Shown: in pieces, positions 41,701 to 48,227 of the stretch
How the letters are laid out: every line of letters begins with the position of its first letter
Position numbering within the stretch: position 1 is the stretch's first letter
Source: Brevibacillus brevis NBRC 100599
GTDB lineage: Bacteria > Bacillota > Bacilli > Brevibacillales > Brevibacillaceae
Length of the DNA stretch: 64,000 bases
Assembly: GCF_000010165.1 (NCBI RefSeq)
Contig: NC_012491.1
Span: forward strand, 4,161,501 to 4,225,500
Direction of reading: 5' to 3'
The notes under the pieces: model-generated
Seen by the model: the letters and a program-made list of their open reading frames with translations, nothing else
Database searches by the model: none
Told to the model about the DNA's origin: nothing
Program-made: the position numbers and the translations under genes

Positions 41701-44700
41701 ACGGAAGGAGTACCTAGCAGCTGTTCCTTGAGTGTTGGCAGATCGCCTTCGATAACCAGCATCTGCACAGAGCCGGAAGTCACCCCTTGATACAGCGCCT
41801 GTATCCCGCTTGCAGTCGGCATAGCTACCATGCCTCTAGTCTCCATGATCTTCTCTGTCGCTTCATCCACACGCATACCGCCCTCTTGCCACAGCGGCCA
41901 ATTGATGGAGAGTGTTTGGCCTTGACGTTCACCTGCTTTCACCAAATCATGACGATACTTGGCGTATTGATCCATAAAGGCATTGGCAGTAGCATAATCG
42001 GCCTGCCCTGCATTACCAAAGCATCCCACGCCAGAAGAGAAGAAAATAAAGAAATCAAGCGCCATATCCTTGCTTGCCTCATCGAGATGCACCAGTCCAG
42101 ATACTTTCGGCGCCAGCACTTGCGCCACTTCATCCACTGTTTTTCTAATGATAAAACTATCGCGAATGACTCCCGCACTATGAATGATGCCTGTGAGGCT
42201 ACCAAACTCTTGCTTGATGCCTTGGAGTAAATCTTCTACCGCTTGCTTTTGTGTGATGTCAGCTTGGCGATATTGAATATTGGCTCCCAGTGCTTTCAAC
42301 TCGCTGTATGTGGCTGTCTTTTCTTTATCCAAGGAAGAACGACCCGTGATAATCACTGTCGCTCCCTTCGTTTGCTGAGCGATTTCCTTGGCAAAAATCA
42401 TGCCTAATCCGCCTGCACCGCCCGTAATCAGATAAGCGCCATCATCTTTCCATACATGCTCTGGTTGCCCGGAAGCTTTCATTTCTTTCCAGCTGCTCAC
42501 CCATCGCTTGCCATCCTGATAACGAATATGCTTACTTTTCTCATCGGTGCTGTTTTGTTGCAGCTTATGAACCAATTCCGCTGGATTGTCCTCTGCCTGC
42601 ACTACAATCAGCTGTCCAATCAGCTTGGGATTCTCCAAGTGCGCCGTTTTCAGCAAACCAGAGAGGGCGGAGAAGCATTGCTGTTCCTCTTTGGTAGGCA
42701 CAACAAGCTGAAGCAGCACTTTTCCTTTTGGTTTATTGGCAAGGATTCGCTGGATTTCCGTGAATGCCTGGACGGTATAGGCATGGAACCGTTCCGCGAT
42801 ACTTTCCTGCTGCGATTGTGGTTGTAAGACCAGGCAGCGCACTCCGTTCATTTCGGATTCGATACGCTCTTGGAATTCCTCTGTCCATTCACAAAGGATC
42901 ACGAGATGCTCTGCAAAAGCAGGTGAGTCAGCTTTTTGGCTGATCTCCTGTTCGTTCCAGCACGGTTGGAGTAGCAGGGTTTCTGGAGTTGTTGAAGAGA
43001 CTGGCGCAATCTGTACAGAAGCCGCTACCGACTCCTTGTACACATTCTCAGGAACCCCGTAGGATTCCTCAGCAAAAGGATAGGTAGGCAGGCTGATGCG
43101 ACGCGGTTTTGCATCGCTGTACAGGACTTCCCACTCGATATCTAGACCCTTGCTCCACAGCTCGGCTGCTTTTTCTCCATTCCCTTCTGCAAACAGCTTG
43201 GTGATTAACTCACGATTAGACCCATTCTTTTTCAATAGGGAGACTTCGTGGCTTGCTTGTCTTGTATTCCCTTTAAAGCTACCCGCTGTTTGTTCCGCTC
43301 CACCCAAAAGGTCACTCAGCTTTTGAATGAGTTCCGCTGTATCTTTGACAATAAAAATAGCCCTGCTCTCCATCGCTTCCCTTCCTACCTGGAGAGTATA
43401 GGCCAAATCTGCTAGATGGACTCGCTCCTGATTCCCTCTAAGGAAATCAACGAGTTGCTGGGCATATGCCAGAACACGATCATCGTTTTTGGCTGATAAC
43501 GGCACGAAATAAACGTGATGATTGTTATCATCACTCACGTTGATACGCTTAGCTTCTGTCCCAACCTTCCATTGTTCAAAAATCGCATGAGCATTCGTCC
43601 CGCCAAGGCCAAATGAACTTAACGCCGCTCTGTGGGGAACAGGTGCATCCTCCCATTTTTTCAGTGTATCAACCACATAAAACGGCGATTGATCCAAATT
43701 GATATTCGGATTCGGCTTTTCATAGTGTAGCGAGGGAGGAATTTCATTATGGTATAAGCTCAATGCTACTTTAATGCAGCCTGCTAACCCTGCGGCTGTA
43801 TCGAGATGTCCTATATTGGTTTTCACCGATCCAAGTCCGCAGTACTGTTTATTGGATGTGTATTTTGTATAGACTTCATTGAGCGCCGCGAATTCTATTG
43901 GATCGCCTAAATAAGTACCCGTTCCATGGGCTTCGATATAGCTAATCGTTTCAGGATGAACCTTGGTGTCCTCTAATACTTGCTGAATCACCTCAGCCTG
44001 ACCTTTTATACTTGGCGCATAAAATCCGACTTTATCTCCCCCGTCATTGTTGATGCGAATTCCTCTCATGAGGGCATAAATATGATCGCCGTCCTTGATC
44101 GCATCGGAAGCTTTTTTGAGGACAACCACGCCGACTCCCTCTCCACCGACCATACCGTCTGCTGACGCATCGAACGTCTTGCAGTGACCATCACTGGAAA
44201 AATTCAATCCAGCTTGATAGACATACCCTGAATAAGTCGTAGGGAAAATCGTTGCGCCCCCTACTAAAGCCACCTTCGATTCTCCCGATTGCAGACTGCG
44301 ATAAGCCAGATGCAAGCCAACCAACGAGGACGAACAATTGGAATGGACGGCAAAGCTCGGTCCCTTCAGCCCCATTTTATGAGAAATCATCGTCGGAATG
44401 GTTCCACCTTGTGCTAAAACCCACGAGACATATTCATTGGGGTCTTTCATGACATTCGGTGATTCCTTAGTGAAATGCGGCAAAAGTGCTTGATAATAAC
44501 TATTGCTCGCCGACATAAATACACCCGTCTGCGGAACCTGCTTTGGTGTATACCCTGCATCCTCCAATGCTTTCCATGAATGGGTCAATAACAGCCGAAA
44601 CTGCGGGTCCATAAATTCTGCGTCTCTGGCTGAAAGGTGAAAGAATCCCGGATCGAAGTGATCCTTTCCTTCTATGGTGGACTGCACCGGAATAAAGTTC

Positions 44701-47700
44701 GGATTTTGCAAGTATTCATCAGGCAGGTGTAATTGATCGATTTCCTCATCAGAAAAGAAACGTACGCTTTCTACGCCGTTTCGTAAATTCTCCCAAAACT
44801 CTCTATGATTTTTCGCTCCCGGGAAGTGGCAGGAGATTCCAATAATTGCAATGCTATCCTCATAATAATCAGGATATGACTCCTCCGCTTCTCCATCGCT
44901 ATACGCCGTTGTCTGGTTCGAATTGGCAAAATCCATTTGCTCATCCGATTCATTCTCTTTCCTTGCCGCGATATATTCGCTAATCTCTCGAATATTGACG
45001 TACTTAAATAGAGTAGTCACATTTAGATCGCACTGAAACTCTTCCGTCATTTTGGCAACAACCATGGTAGCGAGAATCGAGTCTCCGCCCACATCGAAAA
45101 AGCCATCTTCTGGACTGATCCCCTCTACATTCAGCACATCCTGCCAAATTTTCAAAGTCCTTTGCTCTATATCAGATTGCGGAAGGCTCTGCTTCTTCGC
45201 CTGTGTGACCACAAGCTTTTGATTTAGCAGCTCTGTGCGATCCACTTTTCCATTAGCGGTTAACGGGATTTTATCCATGGAAATAAAAAATGCCGGGAGC
45301 ATATACTCTGGCAAATTCTTCCTCAAGTAATCCCGTAATTTTGAAGGCTCAAGCCGTTCATGGTTCGGACCTGCCTTCGGAACATAATAAGCAACCAACC
45401 GTTTATGATCTCCCTCTTCTTTCACCAACACGACAACGCTTTGAATCTGTGGATGAGCCATTAGTTGGCTCTCGATCTCACCCAATTCAATCCGAAAGCC
45501 TCGAATTTTTACTTGATGATCAATTCGGCCTAAGTACTCAATCGTTCCATCAGGGAGCCAACGTGTTACATCACCTGTTTTATACAGCTTGGTTCCCGGT
45601 GTAAACGGGTTATCTACAAACTTCTCTGCGGTCAGCTCCGGGCGATTCAAATACCCGCGAGCCAAGCCTTTTCCTGCAATACAAAGCTCTCCTGGCACAC
45701 CGACCGGCACGGGATTCATATGGCAATCAACGATGTAGAGTTGCGTATTTGCGACAGGTCTACCAATCGGTGTATTGCTGCTGACCAGTTCATTTTCAGA
45801 GCAGGAGAACCATGCCGCATAAATAGAGGCTTCTGTTGGTCCATAAATATTTTCGATCTTCGCCTTTGGAAAAGTCGCAACCGTCCTTTTCACCAACTCT
45901 TTTGGAAAGGCTTCTCCTGCAACCATCACATATTTAAGCGGACAATCCTTCAGGAATGGCTGATTCGCTAAAACGCCGTTGACGAAGACATTCAGCATCG
46001 CTGGAGCAAAATTGACATGCGTCACGCGTTGCTTCACGATCGATTCCGCTAACATTTCTGGTGACTTCTCGCCATATGGCGGGAGAATGACCAGACGCCC
46101 TCTACCAATGAACCAACCAAACAGCTCAGACAACGAAACATCAAACACATAGTTGGTTTTCAGCAAATAAACATCGTTCTCCATAACCGGATAACGAGCT
46201 TCCAGGAAAAAGAGGGTGTTGATGATACTTTCATGACTCACCATGACCCCTTTGGGTTTCCCTGTGCTTCCGGATGTATAAATCACATAAGCGAGATTAG
46301 TTGGGTTTACTACCCGGTTGAGCGTTGTTTGTCGCTGGGCTGTCTGCTCAACTTCTTCCCAATCCCTGTCTAGCACGATGCATTTCGTACTTTCTCCTGC
46401 GGCTGAAGCTACCTTGTCCAAAAGGCGAGCCTGGGTAAGCACCAAAGTGCTCTTGCTGTCTTCTACCATGTATGCCAACCGCTCTGTGGAATAGGTTGGG
46501 TCCAATGGAACATAGGCTGCGCCAGCTTTCAGAATGCCTAAAATGCCGATGACCATTTCCAAAGAACGTTCGACACAAATTCCTACTGTAGCTTCCGGGC
46601 CTACTCCCTTCGCCTGCAAAAAGATCGCCAGCTTGGTAACCCGCTCATCTAGTTCACGGTAGGTCAACGACTGCTTTTCATAAACAACTGCCACAGCATT
46701 TGGCGTTTGTTGAACTCGCTTCTCAAACAAATCATGGATGCACAACGCCTGTGGGAATGCCTCTTCCGTCGCATTCCACTCAACGAGCAGCATGTTTCGT
46801 TCTTCCGCAGAAATAAGTGGAATCTCACCCAAAGCGATGTCAGGATTTTTGATGACTGCGTTTGCGATATTTTGATAATGCGCGGCCATCCGTTGTATCG
46901 TCGCTTGATCAAATACATGCGGATTGTATTTCAAATTTAGGACAAACTCGGCTTCCTGCTCAAACACCTCTAACTCAAATTCATACTCACCCTCTTGATG
47001 AACGCCGTCAATCAATTCGATGGCAAGCTTGTTTTGACATTCATCATAAAAGCGCTGCAAGTTTTGCGATTGCAGAAAATTTTGGTACGTAAAGATGATA
47101 GCGAATACGGGTGAATTTCCATGAAGTCGAGGAATATTTGCCTCGCGAACCATCGCTGGAAAAGGATAGACAGCGTGATCCATCCCGTCGATCAGCGTAA
47201 GCTGCAATTCCCGAACGAACTGGGAGAAAGACTTTTCCCCCGTTACCTGACTGCGAATGGGAATCATATTGACAAAATAACCAATCAGAGAATCGAATCT
47301 CTCTTCTGGACGTCCCATCGTCGGCATTCCGACAATCACATCCGTTTGACCTGTATAGCGATACAATAAGGCTTTAAATATCCCTAACAAAAGAACAGAT
47401 GGGTTCATACGGTAATGCTTGGAGAGCTGCTTCACCTGCTGACTCACATCTCGTGAAAATACGTGCGTATAAACCTGCCCCTCAAAGCTTGGTGCGGAAG
47501 AACGTGGGCGATCGGCAGGAAGCTCCAATTGTGGGAGCGTCCCTGACAATTGCTCCAGCCAGTAAGAACGATGTTCTCCACCTTCCGCACTTGCCATCAT
47601 GTCCTGTTCCCATTTTACGAAGTCAGCGTAATCCGTTGAATTCAGTGTTACTTTTGGCTGCTTTCCTTCAACCAGCTCGATATAGGTTTGAACCAAATCT

Positions 47701-48227
47701 CGCAGGATTAACAAGGAGGAATGTCCGTCAAAGATCATATGATGGATCGTAATCAGCACATAATGCTCTTCTTCCGAACGAGACAATAGATGAATGCGAA
47801 GTAAAGAACCCTTTTCCAATGAAAAGGGCTCTTTTACTTTTTGTCTGAGATACGGCAAAACATCTTGGGACGTTAGGCTTGAGATGTCCTCCTGCTCAAT
47901 GGCAAGCAATTGCTCTAGACGTTGAATGAGATACGGAACACCCTGCTTTTCCATAATCGAACGCTGTAAAATCGGATGCTGTTTCCAGACATGGTGGCAG
48001 GCCTGTTTAAATAAGGCTACGTCCCATTTCTGGCGGATGCAAAAGCATAACGGAACATTATACGCACTCATCGTAGGGGACATTTTTTGCAACATCCACA
48101 ATCCTTGCTGCCCGACGGACAGAGGACTTGTAAACGATGGGTTTTCCACCTCCAGAAGCTTCTCTTTGACTTCCGCAGCAGACAGCTTACCTTCTTTGTA
48201 AGCCATGAGGATTTCCCGTCGCATCAT
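26784..48227 (-). CDS. Giant NRPS/trans-AT PKS: C-A-PCP, four PKS modules, terminal KS0
   Basis: The protein has 7147 residues. Order: docking helix (ILMAYKEGKLSAAEV, 6-20); C (HHMIFDG near 163); A (YTSGSTGKPKG near 651); PCP (VGGDSIL near 1047); KS1 (HSNCSSSL near 1299); KR (near 1934); ACP (GIDSIMV near 2231); KS2 (DTMCSAS near 2496); DH (HVVKGKRILPG near 2984, HPSMLDSALQ near 3157); KR (near 3434); serine-less ACP (GFNQVLL near 3727); ACP (GIDSILS near 3838); KS3 (near 4119); DH (near 4603); KR (near 5058); ACP (near 5356); KS4 (near 5636); a different KR type (LLITGGTRGLG near 6299); ACP (GIDSVLL near 6609); and KS0 (DTACSSAL near 6855, EANGSGS near 6990). No AT domain is present. ATG 48227 follows AAGGAGGG at optimal spacing and overlaps the upstream TGA (ATGA), which suggests translational coupling. 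The KS0 is completed by DH-ACP at the start of the next protein. Confidence 0.96.
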   Translation of the reverse strand: MMRREILMAYKEGKLSAAEVKEKLLEVENPSFTSPLSVGQQGLWMLQKMSPTMSAYNVPLCFCIRQKWDVALFKQACHHVWKQHPILQRSIMEKQGVPYLIQRLEQLLAIEQEDISSLTSQDVLPYLRQKVKEPFSLEKGSLLRIHLLSRSEEEHYVLITIHHMIFDGHSSLLILRDLVQTYIELVEGKQPKVTLNSTDYADFVKWEQDMMASAEGGEHRSYWLEQLSGTLPQLELPADRPRSSAPSFEGQVYTHVFSRDVSQQVKQLSKHYRMNPSVLLLGIFKALLYRYTGQTDVIVGMPTMGRPEERFDSLIGYFVNMIPIRSQVTGEKSFSQFVRELQLTLIDGMDHAVYPFPAMVREANIPRLHGNSPVFAIIFTYQNFLQSQNLQRFYDECQNKLAIELIDGVHQEGEYEFELEVFEQEAEFVLNLKYNPHVFDQATIQRMAAHYQNIANAVIKNPDIALGEIPLISAEERNMLLVEWNATEEAFPQALCIHDLFEKRVQQTPNAVAVVYEKQSLTYRELDERVTKLAIFLQAKGVGPEATVGICVERSLEMVIGILGILKAGAAYVPLDPTYSTERLAYMVEDSKSTLVLTQARLLDKVASAAGESTKCIVLDRDWEEVEQTAQRQTTLNRVVNPTNLAYVIYTSGSTGKPKGVMVSHESIINTLFFLEARYPVMENDVYLLKTNYVFDVSLSELFGWFIGRGRLVILPPYGEKSPEMLAESIVKQRVTHVNFAPAMLNVFVNGVLANQPFLKDCPLKYVMVAGEAFPKELVKRTVATFPKAKIENIYGPTEASIYAAWFSCSENELVSSNTPIGRPVANTQLYIVDCHMNPVPVGVPGELCIAGKGLARGYLNRPELTAEKFVDNPFTPGTKLYKTGDVTRWLPDGTIEYLGRIDHQVKIRGFRIELGEIESQLMAHPQIQSVVVLVKEEGDHKRLVAYYVPKAGPNHERLEPSKLRDYLRKNLPEYMLPAFFISMDKIPLTANGKVDRTELLNQKLVVTQAKKQSLPQSDIEQRTLKIWQDVLNVEGISPEDGFFDVGGDSILATMVVAKMTEEFQCDLNVTTLFKYVNIREISEYIAARKENESDEQMDFANSNQTTAYSDGEAEESYPDYYEDSIAIIGISCHFPGAKNHREFWENLRNGVESVRFFSDEEIDQLHLPDEYLQNPNFIPVQSTIEGKDHFDPGFFHLSARDAEFMDPQFRLLLTHSWKALEDAGYTPKQVPQTGVFMSASNSYYQALLPHFTKESPNVMKDPNEYVSWVLAQGGTIPTMISHKMGLKGPSFAVHSNCSSSLVGLHLAYRSLQSGESKVALVGGATIFPTTYSGYVYQAGLNFSSDGHCKTFDASADGMVGGEGVGVVVLKKASDAIKDGDHIYALMRGIRINNDGGDKVGFYAPSIKGQAEVIQQVLEDTKVHPETISYIEAHGTGTYLGDPIEFAALNEVYTKYTSNKQYCGLGSVKTNIGHLDTAAGLAGCIKVALSLYHNEIPPSLHYEKPNPNINLDQSPFYVVDTLKKWEDAPVPHRAALSSFGLGGTNAHAIFEQWKVGTEAKRINVSDDNNHHVYFVPLSAKNDDRVLAYAQQLVDFLRGNQERVHLADLAYTLQVGREAMESRAIFIVKDTAELIQKLSDLLGGAEQTAGSFKGNTRQASHEVSLLKKNGSNRELITKLFAEGNGEKAAELWSKGLDIEWEVLYSDAKPRRISLPTYPFAEESYGVPENVYKESVAASVQIAPVSSTTPETLLLQPCWNEQEISQKADSPAFAEHLVILCEWTEEFQERIESEMNGVRCLVLQPQSQQESIAERFHAYTVQAFTEIQRILANKPKGKVLLQLVVPTKEEQQCFSALSGLLKTAHLENPKLIGQLIVVQAEDNPAELVHKLQQNSTDEKSKHIRYQDGKRWVSSWKEMKASGQPEHVWKDDGAYLITGGAGGLGMIFAKEIAQQTKGATVIITGRSSLDKEKTATYSELKALGANIQYRQADITQKQAVEDLLQGIKQEFGSLTGIIHSAGVIRDSFIIRKTVDEVAQVLAPKVSGLVHLDEASKDMALDFFIFFSSGVGCFGNAGQADYATANAFMDQYAKYRHDLVKAGERQGQTLSINWPLWQEGGMRVDEATEKIMETRGMVAMPTASGIQALYQGVTSGSVQMLVIEGDLPTLKEQLLGTPSVSQLGSTSMQDAKLSVDTGVLKEKTLYQLKMMFGQETRLGAGKIAVDEPFETYGIDSIMVIQLNKKLGDVFSELSKTILYECQTLDTLADFLVADHLPECMKWTGLDRQRAVNRETPTPLVQNERDIASHEPTRSVAVQSEKQIAREPIAIIGMSGRYPKARSLNEYWENLKSGKDCITEIPEERWSLDGFFEPDPDKAVAEGKSYGKWGGFVDGFADFDPLFFNMSPWEAMHFDPQERLFMESCWEVLEDAGYTRQQLAEKYNRRVGVFGGITKTGFSLYGPDLWKQGELIYPHTSFSSLTNRVSYFLNLQGPSMPIDTMCSASLTAIHEACEHLYNGDCELAIAGGVNLYLHPSSYVFLSALHMLSVDGQCKSFGQGGNGFVPGEGVGTVLLKPLSKAIADGDHIYGLIRGTSVNHGGKTNGYTVPNPTAQGELIRQALDKAGVHAKTVSYIEAHGTGTELGDPIEISGLIQAFRKDTQDTGYCAIGSVKSNIGHLEAAAGIAGVAKILLQMKHQQLVPSLHAKELNPNIPFSKTPFVVQQDLVEWKRPLMEVNGVLREFPRIAGISSFGAGGSNAHVVIEEYIPAVKERPSITVSPQNPAIIVLSAKNKERLIEQVQRLLASIEKQSFTDVDLVDIAYTLQVGREAMEERLALMVSSLSELVEKLQSFLAGDDSIADLYRGQAKRSRETADIFAGDEELQEAIEKWMQRKKFAKLLDFWVKGLNMDWNKLYDDKKPRRISLPAYPFAREHYWLPKPKTQTSIHTKSTPGLTASLHPLLHQNTSDLREQRFSSTFDGQEFFLSDHVVKGKRILPGVAYLEMARAAADLAAGALEDEQFAMELKNVVWAQPIVVEDKPVQVHIGIYPEDNGDLRYEIYSEPQVEAESVVHSQGSVVFAGITAAPTHNLDALKAQCSYRTLHAREFYEAFQTMGLAYGPAQQGIEQVYVGEGQVLAKLAMPSKVAETQGEFVLHPSMLDSALQSSIGLLLGTGDTAILKPILPFALEKLSIFSQTSSQMWVWIRQAAGNRAGEKVQKVDIDLCDDQGTVCVRMQGFSARVLEGEVEAIDSKGKLGTLLVHPEWKEKAVVSIAEASDYTQRIVMMVEPDRITWNNLQSNLNGVRCLPLQSAKEGIAERFIDYTTQILEEIQGVFKQKVRGKVLFQIVVPLRAEQPSFTAFSGLLKTAKLENPNLVGQVIEIESGDDEFGIAGKVNENVRCPLDVLIRYRSGKRYVAEWVELDAPQETSIPWKDGGVYLITGGAGGLGYIFANEIVQKVQQANLILTGRSPLDQEKQGKLHDLKRNGARVEYRQVDVTQKQEMAELIRTIQQDYGRLHGIIHSAGVLRDSYILKKTREEVQAVQGPKVTGLINLDEATRDVELDFLVLFSSVAGSLGNIGQADYACANAFMDGFAHYRNGLVALQQRHGQTLSMNWPLWKEGGMKADAEAGDMLEHSRGVVAMQTATGIAAMYQGLASGKAQVMVMEGDLAKLKQTLFLQSQVNNFQSKDSVTMDTSSLLQKVELALMQTVSELLQVPFTDIDGKVELSELGFNQVLLTEFANKLRKQYHIGLTPTVFVECPTLQQLAAYLLEEFEDTLVKQVQPVASITPTKVEPNEKQATTSVENNVLHEKATHFVKKEFAEVLQLPVNRIEEDAAMETYGIDSILSMKLTNQLEKSFGSLPKTLFFEYQTIQELIGYFLDSYRDKFIEVLGLTEQQETVVTRETATVSTEENTSKMQRNSHRGSNRKGSRFISTQKETQPAKGAGALDIAIIGVSGRYPKARNIQEFWNNLRDGKDCITEIPKERWNHSLYFDEDKNKRGKTYSKWGGFIDGVDQFDPLFFNISPLEAEIMDPQERLFLECVYETLEDAGYTRESLGASQGFGLGGNVGVYVGIMYEEYQLYGAQETMRGRPMALGGSFSSVANRVSYFFDFHGPSVAVDTMCSSSLTGIHFACQSLLHGECEVAIAGGVNVSIHPNKYLMLGQGKFASSKGRCESFGLGGDGYVPGEGVGAVLLKPLAKAIADGDQIYGVIKGSAINHGGKTNGYTVPNPNAQASVIGRALREAGIDPRTISYLEAHGTGTSLGDPIEIAGLTKAFQAYTKDKQFCSIGSAKSNIGHCESAAGIAGITKILLQLKHGQLAPSLHAEVLNPNIDFSTTPFVVQQELAEWKRPVIDGQEIPRRSGVSSFGAGGSNAHIVLEEYIPDDEKRPAIQVNQANPAIILLSAKNESQLHEQAQRLLAVIKDRTISDMDLADIAYTLQIGREAMEERLGVMASSIQELQEKLTQFVDGQESITDVFRGQVKGNKKTIAVFEADEDLKQAIGAWISKRKYTKLLDLWVNGGVVDWDKLYGEKKPRRMSLPTYPFARERYWIPQMDTQFAREVAAASEGSLFLHPLLQKNTSELLEQRYSSTFRGQEFFLADHVVNGQQLLPGVAYLEMAREAIDQSAGALKAGQSSLKLTNIVWAKPIAVDDQPVDVHIGLQLEDSGEIGYRIFSEHAENEAEEIVHSQGSAGFHTVAETPTLDLAALQAACDHGILSRSQCYDGYKRMGIHYGPALQGIEQVHKGMEQVLAKLSLPFAVLGTEEQFVLHPSMMDSALQAAIGLFMGVDDRSFDYQLDSLKPILPFALDELEIFSPCTPQMWAYIRYSDGSNASDHVQKLDIDLCDEQGNVCVRMKRFSSRKLDGKAVDFETTEAQAMLMVHPCWKEQAAVQKTEAPGYAQHIVMMAEGFESSLASISAEMNEVRLIPLQSQQDAIADRFEAYASRVFLEIQSIFQQKIHGKVFVQVVVPDKAEQAYVSGLSGLLKTAQQENPNVIGQFIELNLGEHAEEIVNKLQENACEPMDDRIRYQAGKRYVLGWCETKPLQDEVTIPWREQGTYLITGGAGGLGLIFAREIASQAKQATLILTGRSPLREDKQAILHDLQRSGATVVYRQVDVTDKQEVNQLIQSIHQEFGGLHGIIHSAGVVRDNFILKKTTEEWNQVVAPKVAGLTNLDEASKDQPLDFFVLFSSIAGSIGNSGQADYACANAFMDGYAKDRNERVQAKQRQGQTVSINWPLWKEGGMQVDEAVEEMVKQRVGMTSLQTATGIRAFYEAVASRKDQVMVMEGDLQRLHAAVVGRPKTAEQEVKASPVVQPTSYHLPKEKAIYYFKKLVSSVIKLPIDRIEADALLEKYGIDSIMVMQLTNELEKTFGSLSKTLFFEYQTIEEIAKYFLAAHQDQMMSILGMDEKEAPTVPPAKRSSVAPTTVAATAKPIIHNRRSRGNALKETMSETKPANDALDIAIIGVSGRYPKARTMNEFWRNLRDGKDCVTEIPEERWDHSLFFDADKKKQGKTYSKWGGFLDGVDQFDPLFFNITPREAEIMDPQERLFLECVYETLEDAGYTRESLGSTPGMGLGGNVGVYVGVMYEEYQLYGAQETMLGRPMALAGSPASIANRVSYFCNFHGPSMAVDTMCSSSLTTIHLACQSLQQGECEAAIAGGVNVSIHPNKYLMLGQGKFASSKGRCESFGIGGDGYVPGEGVGAVLLKPLAKAIADGDQIYGVIKGTAVNHGGKTNGYNVPSPNAQARVIGRAFQKAGIDPRTISYLEAHGTGTSLGDPIEMTGLTKAFQAYTNDKQFCAIGSAKSNIGHCESAAGIAGVTKVLLQLKHGQLAPSLHAEVLNPNIDFSVTPFVVQQELAEWKRPVIDGREVPRRAGVSSFGAGGSNAHVVIEEYIPKTQEQPTLVASPQNPVLILLSAKNEEQLQERVQRLLGAISEQELSDADLAQMAYTLQVGREAMEERLAVIACSMMELEEKLKQFIGRQKDIEDLYHGQVKRHKETLAIFAADDDMPQMIDSWMNKGKYGKLLDVWVKGLNIDWSSLYGERKPRRISLPTYPFSREAYWVPGGHTSFTGAASRSTYEQIPVQPYMRILKKQWKACPAMPAKVAHRTIGIFTTDETKQLAIQLSNHFAKSEIIEHNELESRLHQDETEWKNYDGIVDLIGCGHQQADSLAWIPWLQQLIENGHKEGIKLLGVTKGVEAFQNDAVNLAGASRVGLYRMLQSEYKHLQSRHVDLDPLADGEELAQQIAAEFFMDDQEAEVCYRSGERYSAYLQEEMVADSQEPALVFPENHVLLITGGTRGLGYLCAKHFVEHYGVKKLVLTGRESLPPREQWGDYQQQSTSTAKKIRAVQALEAQGVQVQVLSVSLTDEEAWKQYLHEIKQTMGPIGGVIHCAGFSDDQNPAFIRKTTAGIQQVLQPKVAGLHTLYQICKDEPLQFFVLFSSASAVIPSLAAGQSDYALANAYMDYFAYAHADSCPIISIQWPSWKETGIGAVTTKAYQQTGLVHITDEQGLRLLDHILLEKMGPVVFPAAINQELWEPHQLMQHKKQEASGANLSSHRPPAGKPTQSLVDPVKTAQTRLIELFAKELKIDPARLEIDKEFPDYGIDSVLLAQVMNEISKWLGKELDPTILYEYPTIETLAEWLSSNHGDSIADDLKLTPPEMNRDPKSQPIRRETVKSQMASSQAAQYREAIQNLSDIAVVGLSCRFPGARNVEEYWKLLAEGRSAIGAVPKERWGYENSYHAGLLDDITTFDPSYFLIAKEDAKAMDPQALLVLEESLHLWHQAGYTPKDIKGKSVGIYIGARSNHRPSEDRLHQTQNPIMTVGQNYLATNISQYFDLRGPSMVIDTACSSALVGMNMAIHALRSGEIEAAIVGGVNVLNGDEAHRMFHQRGILSEEPAFHIFDRRAGGLVLGEGVGMVLLKTVEQALADGDEIQAVIKGVAVNNDGRTAGPATPNLQAQKEVMQSALAKAGVKPEQISYIEANGSGSEVTDLLELKAIQSVYRSSHSEACGLGSIKPNIGHPLCAEGIASLIKVVLMLKHRQLVPFLSGQEPMTHFHMESTPFYFQRQLSEWNDSPRIAAINCFADGGTNANVVLQSWEEAVSRPNKRHSIAPPTLNRFDVYREEKPNHTISIWKRQIVEG
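26788..26793 (-). promoter_or_regulatory. Ribosome binding site inside the upstream gene's last codons
   Basis: The minus-strand sequence GGAGGG, six bases before GTG 26781, sits within the final codons (VEG, stop) of the preceding gene. Terminating ribosomes would be placed at the next start, which fits translational coupling and a strict protein ratio for the split bimodule. Confidence 0.82.
30545..31845 (-). repeat. Near-identical KS-coding block, copy A
   Basis: This block encodes KS4 of the 7147-residue protein. By eye its DNA is close to copy B for long stretches, for example across the segments coding GQGKFASSKGRCESFG and GDGYVPGEGVGAVLLKPLAK. The similarity includes third codon positions. 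Confidence 0.75.
32010..36400 (-). other. PKS module 8: KS-DH-KR-ACP
   Basis: Complete DH (HVVNGQQLLPG, HPSMMDSALQ) and B-type KR (HSAGVVRDN) predict another alkene, extending a conjugated run. Confidence 0.8.
35090..36390 (-). repeat. Near-identical KS-coding block, copy B
   Basis: This block encodes KS3 of the same protein, about 4.5 kb upstream in transcription from copy A. Both share the YEEYQLYGAQETM segment. Such repeats promote recombination and can cause assembly errors in short-read data. Confidence 0.75.
36540..41265 (-). other. PKS module 7: KS-DH-KR-ACP*-ACP
   Basis: The KS is of the VFGGITKTGF type, as expected after a hydroxyl-forming module. DH and KR motifs are complete, so an alkene is expected. 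The first carrier domain lacks the serine (GFNQVLL); the second is normal. Confidence 0.78.
41390..44870 (-). other. PKS module 6: KS-KR-ACP
   Basis: The KS accepts the aminoacyl chain and has an unusual HSNCSSSL nucleophile motif with normal EAHGTGT. KR has GGAGGLG and HSAGVIRDS, which keeps the B-type aspartate. The expected unit is a beta-hydroxyl. Confidence 0.77.
44960..48227 (-). other. NRPS module 5: C-A-PCP
   Basis: The C domain is intact (HHMIFDG). Pocket residues aligned by eye to GrsA read D-V-S-N-M-A-I-I-Y-(K). I cannot assign this code with confidence; it is loosely like alanine-type codes (Asn, Ala and Tyr at equivalent places). No epimerase or methyltransferase is present. Confidence 0.7.
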
